Below the pieces are notes generated by a model that saw nothing but the letters and a program-made list of their open reading frames with translations, did no database searches and was not told the DNA's origin. The translations under genes and the position numbers were made by a program. A stretch of 64,000 nt of DNA from Bugulina stolonifera (lineage: Eukaryota > Bryozoa > Gymnolaemata > Cheilostomatida > Bugulidae). Positions 12,401-24,000 of the stretch are shown here, one piece after another (position 1 is the first letter of the stretch; each line of letters starts with the position of its first letter). Location: contig OW285187.1 of assembly GCA_935421135.1 (NCBI GenBank), positions 23,746,429 to 23,810,428 on the forward strand. The letters run 5' to 3'.

Positions 12401-15400
12401 TATATACGCATATTATACTGATGAAAATGAGCTGTAGGTCTACTCCTACTGTCTATACTAGCATACGTGGCAAATATCTTAAAAAAATAAAACAGCCAGA
12501 GCTAAAACTTACTCTTCCCTCCTCTGTCTACGCTCCCTGGTCTTGGACGAAAGAGAGTCGTCTGACTTCGAAGTCTTAGTTGTCGACTCGGAATCCACGC
12601 TCTTCTTTGGGGCAGAATACTCTTCATCGGCAAATCTCGTTTTACGTGCAGGCCTGGAACTCACACTGGTGTCATCGGCGGTGCGATGCTTAATTTTCTT
12701 GGTGTAATCACTGCTATCATAACTTGATAAACCATAGCTTGAGGTAGGCCTGCTATAACGCGAAGTGTAGTCGCTTCGGGGCGTGTAGGAGGAGCCCCCA
12801 AGAGTATCACGTTTACTGGTTCTACTGTACGTTGAGCTGCTATACGGAGATGAAGAGCTGTAGTCAGGATAGCGTGACGTCCGAGACGATCCTGGCAAGC
12901 TTCCAAGAGATCCACCATAGCTTCCTAAACCTGACCCAAGCCTGGAACCATATTTCGACCTGCCAGAAGGACTGTTATAGGAGTCGTAAGTAGACCTGGA
13001 GGAATAGCGACTATTCCCAGATGGAGAGATGTAGTTGCTACTGCTATAGCTGTGAGCCCCTGACGGTGAAGCGTAGTTGGATCGGTAGTAACTCATGATG
13101 ATAGCGTAAAGTAGAACCAGCAGCGGCAGCGGTTAGCTCTAGTCTGAATACAGCTAGCAGAATGGAAGAACACTCAGCCTCAGCTTGAATGTGATTAGCT
13201 ACCTCCATATGTTGTGTAATAGAGTAGGGTACCTATTGTATGGTTTGCAACATATCATAAACATTCCTTAATGATTAGAAATACTACTGTCAGTAGGAGA
13301 AGACCTACCTACCCATTATACCCTGACTGCTGTCTAATCAATTATATAAAGGGTTAATTACAGTAGACTAGGGTTCATCTCACCTGGATATGTTTAAGGT
13401 TATTCTATTGCCAGCATTAATTATGGTCTGCTGCGCCTCCTGGTGCCTCATGGTGGCAGTCTGTAGCCCATTGATTTCCTGAATCACATCACCCACATTC
13501 AGACCTGATTGCTCGGCTATGCTTCTGGGGTTCACCTGAAACGAATCAAAAAATTATTAGCACCTCAAATAGTTAAACTTGTGCTCAGCGGCTCGCTTAC
13601 TGACATGTATAATCAGAAGCCAATTAGTAACTGGACATGGTGAATAAAATTTTTATCCCAGAAGATACTGATGGACAGATTCTACAAGTAAAAGCAGTGA
13701 AATGTCAAAGTCCAGTGTCAATTATTAGTACTACTAACACATTAACGTTGAAGATTGAAGTTTATTATGGTACGTTGCCTTTGTAAATAAGTGATAAAAT
13801 GTTTCAGACCATTAAAACCTTCTTATCGCCAAGATGCCATTAAAGTGTATTAAGCCAAGGCATGCTTTCCCAGTAAAGGATATGGTTAATCAGGTACATG
13901 TCTGCCATTCACATGAACACCATATTATGCACAGACTATGCCTATTCATTGATGTAGAATGAGTTTGCAGGGGCTAAATATACATTGTGTTAATTGCACA
14001 GGGAGAGCAACTCCAATGATAAACAAATCTGCTAGTATTCCAAAGCTCTCCAACATAACATGGAGGTACATTAGTGAGTAAAATAAAAAAGAAAAAGTGT
14101 AACTTTTCAAATACTGCATCGTATCCTGATTGCTGAACATACTAGGCTATACAACATCGTGTAATGTGTAGCAGGTATGACGATTTATGACGAGACCTAC
14201 AAAAAAGGTGCATATAATATGAGTAATATCCAATCTTCACAGACTCGATGACCTTCATTAATATATTATAACTATATTGCATAGCTTAATCTGTGGAATC
14301 CGAATAACCAAGAGTCCTCGTGTAATTACAGTGAACACCATTCAGATTGGGTGACTGAGTGGATAATGTTATCCATGTCAAGAGAGTCTGGTATCCTATA
14401 AAGTCTCTAGTATCAAAGGATTGTGACAAGTAATGTGGAAAACTGAGCGATTGACAAGTAACAGATTGGTTTGGCCTAAATTTAAACTATATCATATTAT
14501 TATTATTATTACATTATAGATTATTCATAGAGCAAATTTGTACACATCATCACTGAATATACATGTAGATGTGAACTTGTGGATCTAGTACTACTATAAG
14601 GAGGTCTAAAGTCCCCACATCTCCTATTAGGGGCATGTTGAACTACTGGGAGTTGGACATTATAACTCAAAGTGTTTAAATAGCACATACTTGGTAATCA
14701 AATTTCACAAGTCAGTAATAATTTGTCTTATTAACTAAATATGCCTTGTTTTCCCTGTTATGACATGCTACAAACATCTAGGTGTCAAATAACAGCATAG
14801 CTTAGTATACAAGCATAGAATGGACTTTTAAGTAAAATAATTTTTCGTTGCCACACTATGTAAGATTTGTAAGTGTAAGCAGCTTGAATAACTACAACAG
14901 GATAACACAAGCAGCAACCCAATAGAATCCACAGGCCTACATTTAGATTATTGACTACTGACCCACCTCTGGTAGTATGGAGTTGTCATCCCGCTTTAGC
15001 TACATTGCACACTCATTAAAAAGGCTTACTAATCTTAGCTAACAGTTATACACTATCTTTAATGCTAATGAAGGGCTATGGCTACGTAAAATTTGAACAA
15101 CAATATTGATATAAATGACTTGAATGCTTCGGCTGTTAGTGCAATCCAAACAGATAGGTCTCAAAATTCATATAATCAGTGCTAACGCAAGTAGGGCCTA
15201 CAGACTGAATGAAACACAATAAAAAAAACTTCTAATAATTAGGGTTTTACTACTTCATCAAACTTGATTCCAATACAAATTTTAACTTTTTGGTAAAAAT
15301 AGCTAGTAATTGCGCTCTTAATTTCATCATATATTTTCTTTACCTTGTACTGATACTGCTTGTCACTTAAGTCAAACTCTGACCTGAAACAGTCTCTCAT

Positions 15401-16535
15401 AAAATATATTTAACTATGTTATCAATTTAGCCAATATATGAAATAAGATACCAATCCTACCACAAAAGGTCTTTTACACTGAGACAATTCCAGTATACCA
15501 CTTAGCCTATTGAGTCACTTATTACCCCCAAAACTAGTTTAAAAAAAGGGAATGAGGTTGAATTTGACATTCAGCTCTAAAAGGAATTGAATGGTTACCT
15601 TTTGCACATGCTGGTATCATTCTAATAAAGGTTTGAATTGTAAGATGTAAGATTCATACTTTCTATAGGAAGCTACAAACTGTGAAAGTGGGAAAACTCG
15701 TAGTTCAATAGGCCGTAGGCTACATCAAACCAGTCCGCCTACTTTCTTTCTCAAGGCCCAACAAAAATTACCATTCTTTATCGAAACTGCTAAAGAATGG
15801 AATTTGATCTGCTGCTTGTCAATGGGCATTTTTTGGTCAATTATAATTTCCACAACAAATGATAAGAGCCTATAGTAGGCCTAATTCAAATTCTACTAAT
15901 GATGGTCACCAATAATTATAATAACCATAGAACATATTTAAAAGAGAAATTATCATGATCACCCACGTCATGGTGATATATTTGTTAGTTTTAAATTCAA
16001 AGTATTATAATACAAGGCAGACACTTTATTGTATAGATAATTATTCTTTGCTATTGATTCAGCACTAAGTAAAAGGAAATTAAATGATAAAATTAATAGT
16101 TCAAAGATGCTACGTTTATGGTAATTATTGCTGGAAGTAAGTGAATTGTTTTGTAAATTGAATTCCACTGATAGGCCAATGGCCATTACAATGATTACCA
16201 TGATTATCATGATGATATGATTGTCATGATGATCATGAATTATAACAACAATTTAGCTTACCTACTTGATCAGTGATTTGATTATGTAACAACGTACACA
16301 GTAACGGTTGCCATTGATCAGAGTAAGAAGTTATTTTTAATTACTACTACTTATTAATTAAATTATTCAATTTACTTAGTAGTTTAGTTCTAAAAATTAA
16401 AATACATTAAAATTTAGTAACTTTACTTACCCTTTGAACAATCAAAGGCGATCTAAAATCAGCTCCCCCTTGCAATCTGAATCCCCATGGAGAAGCACCA
16501 TTACCTCTAGTTAAAACAATAGTAAGTGCTGTCAT
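6460..16535 (-). CDS. PDLIM/Enigma-family PDZ-LIM protein (PDZ, ZM-like motif, three LIM domains)
   Basis: Enigma-type proteins (PDLIM5, PDLIM7, LDB3/ZASP) tether actin/alpha-actinin through PDZ and ZM and bind signalling partners through LIM domains. Exons in transcript order: 16535-16431, 13535-13384, about 13049-12513, 11427-11332, 11036-10873, 10087-10036, 8696-8454, 8219-8064, 7793-7613, 7097-6977, 6781-6666, 6540-6460. The phases join to about 667 aa. Exons 1-2 give a PDZ domain ([10 protein letters not shown] carboxylate loop; [14 protein letters not shown]). Next come a Ser/Tyr-rich low-complexity stretch, a ZM-like motif ([13 protein letters not shown]), a Pro-rich linker and three C-terminal LIM domains, each with the Cys/His zinc ligands in order (CAKC...HFTCSKC; CAKC...[14 protein letters not shown]...[10 protein letters not shown]). 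It ends HARA-stop at 6460. A 37-nt piece (9228-9192) looks like an exon but breaks the frame. The gene is divergent from the cadherin, with start codons about 1.55 kb apart. Confidence 0.87.
7290..7350. repeat. Short inverted repeat (hairpin) in a PDZ-LIM intron
   Basis: The sequence atactagtcctagtat near 7290 is repeated in inverse orientation as atactaggactagtat near 7335, with about 30 bases between. Each arm is itself nearly palindromic. No element ends or function can be assigned. Confidence 0.55.
7855..7990. repeat. Degenerate pyrimidine-rich tandem repeat in a PDZ-LIM intron
   Basis: About four to five diverged copies of a roughly 30-bp unit containing attaccctttcccc. They lie in the intron between the exons at 8064 and 7793. 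Read on the minus strand they are purine-rich. I see no coding sense in them. Confidence 0.6.
12509..13096 (-). CDS. Ser/Tyr-rich exon of the PDZ-LIM gene with its own ATG (possible alternative first exon)
   Basis: The open frame begins with ATG at 13096, preceded in frame by a stop about 35 bases upstream. It encodes about 195 residues rich in Ser, Tyr, Gly and Arg (repeated YxSPSG motifs, then a charged tail). A GTAAGT donor at 12512 joins in phase to the next exon at 11427. From the PDZ exons the only in-phase acceptor I see is the weak CACAG at 13050, inside this exon. The ATG upstream of it therefore suggests an alternative promoter giving a PDZ-less, LIM-containing isoform. That is inference; the exon itself is well supported. 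Confidence 0.55.
   Translation of the reverse strand: MSYYRSNYASPSGAHSYSSSNYISPSGNSRYSSRSTYDSYNSPSGRSKYGSRLGSGLGSYGGSLGSLPGSSRTSRYPDYSSSSPYSSSTYSRTSKRDTLGGSSYTPRSDYTSRYSRPTSSYGLSSYDSSDYTKKIKHRTADDTSVSSRPARKTRFADEEYSAPKKSVDSESTTKTSKSDDSLSSKTRERRQRREE
13536..16430 (-). other. First intron of the PDZ-LIM gene (2.9 kb)
   Basis: This is AT-rich intron between the two PDZ-coding exons. A 40-nt stretch at 15383-15344 has a good acceptor (tttcag) and donor (gtaaag) on the minus strand. Including it would put an in-frame TGA into the PDZ reading frame. Otherwise I see no coding sequence. Confidence 0.5.
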
Positions 16536-18085
16536 TTTACCGCTGAAACCTACGAATCCTAACTTATAGAGCAATTTTTTTCACGAATCTAACAGGTGGT
16601 TGCCTTGGAATGGGAAAAGCCAAAAGCTTCCTTGATTACAGATGCCGGTTTCCTGCAGCCCATTAACGTATTTCGACAGATATAACAAAATCGAATATTC
16701 GCAGAAGGGATAGTAGGAATAAAACAGATGACATGATTGGTCAACGCGCTGAGAAACAGGCTTGTTTCCGGTAAACGAATGTCTTTTTAAACCAACATAG
16801 AATTTGTTGTGGAATAATTATACATTATAATAATGCAAAAATAATACTGTTTTATCTGCAAGTGTATAATGCCATTGTGAAAACATGTATGTTTACAATG
16901 CTGCACATACGTTTAGAGCAGAGTATATTGCATATATATGTATAAACAAAACTAAACTATTGTAAATATAAAGTTAGAGTGATATTTCATATTATATTAT
17001 TTATATTTAATATTAATAATTAAATTTAATATAAATAATATATTTAATTTATTCATTTCAATTCACTAGATTGTTTGTAAAGACAAAACACTCACTTTCA
17101 CTTACTGTGGCTGTCAATTATGGTGAAGCTCACTAATTCAAGTGTGCAAATTCAGTTTCTTCTGCCCTGTGATACACGCGATACATGCATGGTAATGGTT
17201 ATATTATTTATTCAATTTCAATTTGACAATGGTTATTAATTAATGGAATGTTGAGATTATTATTATTATTATATATATGTAATGTAATTGTTGAACAATA
17301 ATTTGTATTTGGTTATTATCGGAACATTTTTAATGAATGCAGTGATCACAATCACAATGAATAATAATATAATGATAATTGTATAGGCCTAATGAGTATC
17401 GCATCATATCTAGTTTATGCCTAGTTTAATTGAAGTTAATATCTAATTGTAGACAAAAATAGTTTTAGTTTTACTACAGCCACAGTGAAAGTAGTTAATA
17501 ATTATATACAGCCTAATTTCTCATTGGATTAAATGAGCAATTTAATGATGATTCACGATAATAAGATAAGACTATAATTATTAAATTGAGCCTATAATAG
17601 CAGTGATATAAGTCTTCAGCAAGAGTTCAATTTACGTGTGCCAAGTCCGGTGAGGTCAAAAATTCAATTTCAAGTCGGCACATGAAACATCCCTGATCTA
17701 TCTGATGTTATTTTATACAGGGATTTCCAATTTGTCAGTTGGTTCAGTACTCATCTGCTGCTCACCGGCAAAGTTTCCTTTTTAAGGTTTTTGAGCTGGT
17801 GTAGTGATAATGCTGTAGAGGCCCTGGGTTCAAACCCCAGTCAGCAATGGGTATTTCCATGGATGTGAAATCGAATCCCTGACTGCTCAATTGGCAAATT
17901 GGAAATCATTGCATAAAACAACATCACATATGAAATGAAATGTCCAAGATTTCTACTCTAGCAACTTCTAATAAATAAATTGATGAAGAGTCAAATTTTT
18001 GTGAACCATTTCTATTTTGTGACTGAGTTGCTTGCTAGTTGCTGTCAAAATTTGGTGTTGTCTCTGCTTTAGGTACAAAGAACAA
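16536..18085. other. Divergent intergenic region between the PDZ-LIM gene and the cadherin
   Basis: It holds the 5' ends of both genes. It is AT-rich with ATTATT runs. An acceptor-like ctttag at 18072 just before the cadherin ATG suggests an upstream non-coding cadherin exon. Apart from the small element at 17722-17907, I see no gene. Confidence 0.45.
17722..17907. mobile_element. Small TIR/SINE-like element with tRNA-type box B
   Basis: The ends are imperfect inverted repeats (gatttccaatttgtcagttg against a right end that reads caaattggaaatc). Inside is a perfect tRNA T-arm-like hairpin, CTGGG-TTCAAAC-CCCAG at about 17824-17840, preceded by an A-box-like ggtgtagtgataatgc. This could be a tRNA-derived SINE or a MITE that took up a tRNA-like sequence. 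No clear target duplication is visible. Confidence 0.4.
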
Positions 18086-21000
18086 ATGGCGAGTGGGTTC
18101 GAGATAAAGATCGTATTCTTGCTGCTTGTGTGTCTGTGTCTCCAATCACAATCACAAGAGATATATAACTCAATCATTCCACTGTGTGTCAAGTCTGGAG
18201 CTGTTTTAATTTCATTACCAAATGATGGATCTGTTGAATACCGTAAACTCTCACTTGGTGCAGGTCCATTTAAAGGTTCCACTAGATATATTGTCAATAA
18301 AATGGGACTGGTGAGATCTAAATACCAAATGTGTTTACTAGACGGTCAGAAAGTGAATCTTGACATAACTGCTAGAAATGTGACTAGTGGGATTATATCA
18401 CATTATAAAGTGGTTTTGGGAACTGCACAAGGAAACTGGAAGTCATCGATACTGCCAAGGAAGGTCAACCAAGTGCACAGTAGACGGAGGAGAGCTGTAG
18501 AGGTGTCGATAACAAAAACAGTAGATGAGACTGTACGCGAAATAGTGTTGGATTACGAAAGTGTTGGTGTTATTACGGACTCTAGCAATCAGTTTGTTTT
18601 AGTGGAAGATTCAAATCTACCATTTTCATCTGTTGATGTAGACACAGGGAAGCTTATTGTAAATCTAAACCTTCGCTTGGATTATGAGACCGCTCCCTCC
18701 CATCAATATCAGCTGGTGGTGAACATCACAAATCCATCAAGAGGTACGTTTACTCGACTCACTCTTCCTATAGTCAGGTGTTATATTGTAACTCATCTTT
18801 GTCAAAAATATCATCTTGATTTCCGTTCTGATAGCTAGCTCCCTGGCAAGTTGTTTTTATTCAAAACATTGCATTCTAATAGAATATTTTGCTTCGTAGA
18901 TATTCGTTGGTAGTGACTTTTGCTACTTATAATTAGGTTTAATGAAAATTTTACTTTGAAATTTCGTATAAAGGTGTATCCTTGATAGAAGATCGGAGAA
19001 AAATCATTCAACTATTTTGGAAGTATCCTGCAGTAGGCTACTGTACAAGTCCTATTATTGTAGAATCAATTTTGTGGAATTTCAGTTTATTTACCAGTTT
19101 GGTTAAGTTAATGTAAAATTGTAGTCACCTTAGTTGGCTATGTTTCACCTTGAACAGTGTATAAGCTTGCACAAGCCATTTTCATTTTATATAGCATTCA
19201 CACTTTTTACAATAAGGTTCTTTTGTCTTTCTAATAATGGTAATGATTGTATCATTGAGTGAGTGGTAAACTTACTGTAGGGCCTATGATTATTCATCCT
19301 GTGATCAATACATTGGTCTATTGTCTCTGCTCATTGGTGTTATGGCCAAAGATTTACTAAAATAACTGGATGTAGATTTTTAGTAATGCAAATAAAACAT
19401 TGGTAGTCCATTTGTATAGCACACAATACAACAATCTGGTCCAATTTCAGTTATGTAAAAAGTCAATAATACTGATAAGACATTCAAATGGGAGTGTCCC
19501 TAGCTAATATTTCTCCTTACTTTGGGGCTCCTCACGACGTTTCTGGGCAGTAACTTTATCATTACATGTACATTCCACTTTTTAACTGTGAATTATATAA
19601 CAATGCCTATATTAAAGTTGAAACGTTAGCTGGAGTCATATTGTGAGTTATCTTTTATTTCAGAATACATGGTGGAAGTAACCATAAAGTTGAGGGATAT
19701 TAATGATGAACCACCCGTGTTTACAATGGAGCCATATCCATACCTGGCAGTATTTAACCCTAACCTTCCTCCCAATTCTAAAGTAGACTATGACATCACA
19801 GTACGTGATCCGGATGCTAACAGCAAATTGCTCTACACATTGTTGGAAGGTATGATTACAGATATTGGTTCCCACAATTATTGTATCCATACAGTAAGTA
19901 GCCTACAGACAAATTTCTATGTGAGGCCTATTAATGTATATATTAATCTGCTCTAAGTAGGCCTGTGCATTATACACATGGATCTTAAAATTTTATCATA
20001 ATATTGAGACTGTATTCTGATAAATAATTTATCTCAATAGGAAGGACGTTTGCTCATGTAAACTTGGTTAGTACTTTTGTACATGCAACTTGCACAATAC
20101 ACAATATGGGTAGTAAGCTGACATGTGCATATCTTGTGTTGGGAAACAAAGTAGACCTATATAATAGGGATATAGTGGAGGCCCAATAAGAATTGTTTTG
20201 GGAACTGTGTTTGTTGTGAGGTGATGCAGCTGATTGTCCTAATGTGATGCTGAGATTTACAGATATCCTATTGAATATTGCTGAGCATACAACATGACTG
20301 TGTACAACGTGTACATATGCAGTCATGTAGGTTCAGTCAGAGCTGAGTGGTGTAGTAGTAGTCGTAGTAGTAGTGGCACTTGTCTGCAGTCTAGTAGTCC
20401 ATTAGCTGGTACTCAGTACTCACACAGACTAACTTGAATGTACATGTAGGTAGCCTAAAGCCCTATACAACATGTCAATGAGTAGCAATAGTTGGTCATT
20501 ATACATGTAATTCTATAATACTATTACATGTACATGTATATCCTATTTTGTTGAATAGGTAGGCCTGTCATACATGTAAACATTGTGATATAATGGTTTC
20601 TCATTGGCACTGAGGTGTTAGTTGAGTTACGCTACTTTGCTACAGATCTGTTTGAAGGGCTTTCCCAGGAGAGATCACCAAGCTGTCGGTCAAAATATGG
20701 AGTTGTCATCTCTATTTTATTGCCTACTTGATGGAGATTTATTCAAAAAAGTTCAAATTTGAAATGCTAAGAGTGCGATTTGAAATAAAAAAATCAAGAA
20801 GATTCAACTACTGATTTCTATGACACTACTACATGTATTTGGCCAGCAAAAGTTGAGAACAAAATTTTATTTACACTCTAGGAATACAATGAGAGGACAA
20901 CTACGCATTATAGCTATAATCTATGGACCTCATAAATGAATATCCATGTGCTCTTCTCTGATCTGTTGGAATATGCAAAACTAAGACTTGCTAGTGATCC

Positions 21001-24000
21001 TAATGCCCTTTGTCATTTTTATTTCATTTTAATTCAATGGCTTGTACTTTGCCTTGCTTATTGTGTGTGATATATCTAGTTGCTGCTATACGCTCATCTG
21101 ACTGTATCATCTCCAACAGGTGCCTCCAAGTTTAGGATTACACAAGATGGTGAGTTGTACACAACAGACAGGCTTACCAAAGGCAGTGAGTACACTGTCA
21201 GGGTGAAGGTTGAAGATACCAATGCTCAGCAGTTTGCTGCCAGTCAGAAAGCTGTCACTGACATCCACATCTTAGCTGATCAGAGACCACCACAGTTCTA
21301 CAAGACTATATACGAGACTTCAATGCCTGAGAATCTGCAGGGTGCTGAGTAAGTCTGCTTCAACCCTCCTTCCTTAGTGTGTGATATTGAAGTTGGTGAG
21401 ATTGTCTTTCTGTGCTCCAGTTGGCTACAGATATACTGTAGTTAGTTAGCCTAAACACGGAAAGTATTCACAACTCCATATACATCAGTTTTACAACCTC
21501 AGGTGCAGGATACAGTGAAAAGCATTGGTGACAACAGCCTATTAAAATTGTATAGGCCTAGGCTTATGGAATTTTTCATTGCTACAAATTACAGCTCTTG
21601 CTTAGCAAGAGGGAGCTCCAAAATCAGAAAATTATTTACAATATTCGGAGATTAGAAGTTTCTGCAAAAATTCTGAACTTGCAATCATATTTTGCTTTCA
21701 GAATTCTTGGTGTGTAAACTTGGATTGTTTTCAATTTATCAAAGTAACGATACATACGTATTATTCACCGACATGTGTCACGGTATTTTCCTGCAGCATA
21801 GGCCCTATTTCGAAAATATGTAATAAATACATTTATTTGTAGTTAATAACAAAACAAGGCACATTTTTATGTTTTAATTTAATCCTAATATCTCGATACA
21901 TATCCGAGCATAATCTTCAGAGGATAATTTTTGTCCTCCGATGATGATGCTTGGATAGGCATCGAAATATTAAGATTAGATCAAAATATAAAAATGTGTC
22001 TTGTTTTGTTATTCATTATAAAAAATATTTGCTCACACCAACATTTTCCAATATATTTGTAAGGGTTTTTTTGGTGGTACTATGTTCTTTATTATAATAC
22101 CCAGAGCACATGTAGGTCTGTAACAGGGGCTATTCTTTGTATTTTAGCTTAAACCTGGTTGTAAAGGTGAAGTCATTCCAGGGGGATGCTATCTCCTTTG
22201 CTATTCCTGATTCTCAAGTGTTCATGATTGTGGAGTCACCTGTTAGACCAAATGAGGCTAAGATTAAAGTGACCAAAAGTTTGGACTACGAGACTGACCC
22301 CCTTTCTTACAGCCTTATTATAACAGCTACAGAGCGGCTTACTTCTTTAAGCAGTACAGCCAAGGTTAGTCTATTTGATAGGGAACTGACAGGAGTGGAT
22401 TCAATATTTCAACTCATTTGCTAAGAGCTCTAATTTATTTTGCCAAAAGCCATTTAAATAGTCCATGTATGTAGCTGTCATATCTGTACGCACTATGGCA
22501 GCTGGTGCCAGTTTATCATTCATTTCATATCAATTTCTAAACTCAAAATTCTCTAGATTGGAAGACCATGTAATGAACCGTCAGATTACATTGAACACGT
22601 AACCTACATATTATTTACCACCTGTATAACACAATGCTATTGTCTTACAGCTGACAGTAACACTTGCTGATATCAATGATAACACTCCAAGGTTTGACAT
22701 CTCTGAGTATGTAGATGGTAGGGTGTGGAAAGAGGATACAAGGATTGGGGAAACTATTATAAGAGGTATGGAAGTTGTCTACCCATATATTATGTAGACT
22801 AAGGTAACCGCTGTAGTGGTAAAGCAGCCATAATTTTTCTCAGTTTTCTCATGAGCTTTTAAATGGTTAATTTATTTAAACATAAAGTCAGCGAGAATAT
22901 GCATAGCCTCCTTATGATATTATTATTTATGTCTAGGTGCAGTTCTCTACCATATCTCTAGCTTACACCCTTAGCTTACTCATAATAACGTGCACTGTTA
23001 TAGTTCAAGCCACCGATATGGACCCATCAGACATTGATAGTGGAATCATAACATACAGCTTGCAGTCTGAGCTAGGTGATGCGTTCCCCTTCAAGGTGGA
23101 TACTGAGGAGACATTGGATGGTTATGTTGGGGTAATAAAAGTTGCAGGGTATGTACTATGGTTTAGTTATATTTGTTATTTGCATGATATTCCTGTACTG
23201 CATGTACATCTTATTCTAGAAGGGAAATGCAAACCTGGATATGGTGTTAGCGCATAAAAGTTGCAGTAAGCCTGTTTTAGTACTTACTCTCTCTTTCATA
23301 AATGTATGCTCTACACACACAAACCCTGATTGCACTGAATAAGCCTTAGAGTTATACACTGCATCGTTGTAGGAAACTGGATTATGAGACAATAGATCGT
23401 ACAGGATACAGGTTCAGAGTGATAGCTACTGACCACGGAGTTCCATCTAGGAGTAGCTCTGCTTATGTAAGAGTTCAGGTAGAAAACACCAATGATGAGA
23501 AACCTCAGTTCAACTCTATTTCCATCGAGAAGATAGAGGCGACTAAATCCGTTAATTCTGTAGTGGCCACTGTACTAGCCTCCGACCCCGACGGAGATAA
23601 GGTCGCCTATGCCATAGTCGGTAGTAAGTTATAGCTTGCAGTAAGATATTATTTTTGACCAATTTGTTAATATGCTTCGATTTCTACTATCATTGTCAGA
23701 TGTTTATCATAACCTTAGTCCTAAGCCATGTTGGTGTTTTTTATAATCTCTGTACAATTATTTGTGTAGTTTGTGAACTGCATAAAAATATGACTTATAT
23801 ATCTTCATATTTGTCCAGCCAAACATTAGGTTCAGTTGTATTACTTTGCTCCGATGTTGGTGCAATTTCCGTGAACTTGAATCTGGTGATAGGAGAAGAT
23901 GCAAATATTGTGCAACATCCTATCTCCATGTGTTGACACTAATTATTTTATTTAACTGCAGGTGACCCTGCAAGTTCTCCTTTTAGAATAAATCCAACAA

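Noticed and set aside
15344..15383. Possible extra exon (minus strand) in the first PDZ-LIM intron
   Set aside because: It has good splice sites, but 40 nt with an in-frame TGA between two phase-0 exons would destroy the PDZ domain. At most it is a poison exon, without other support.
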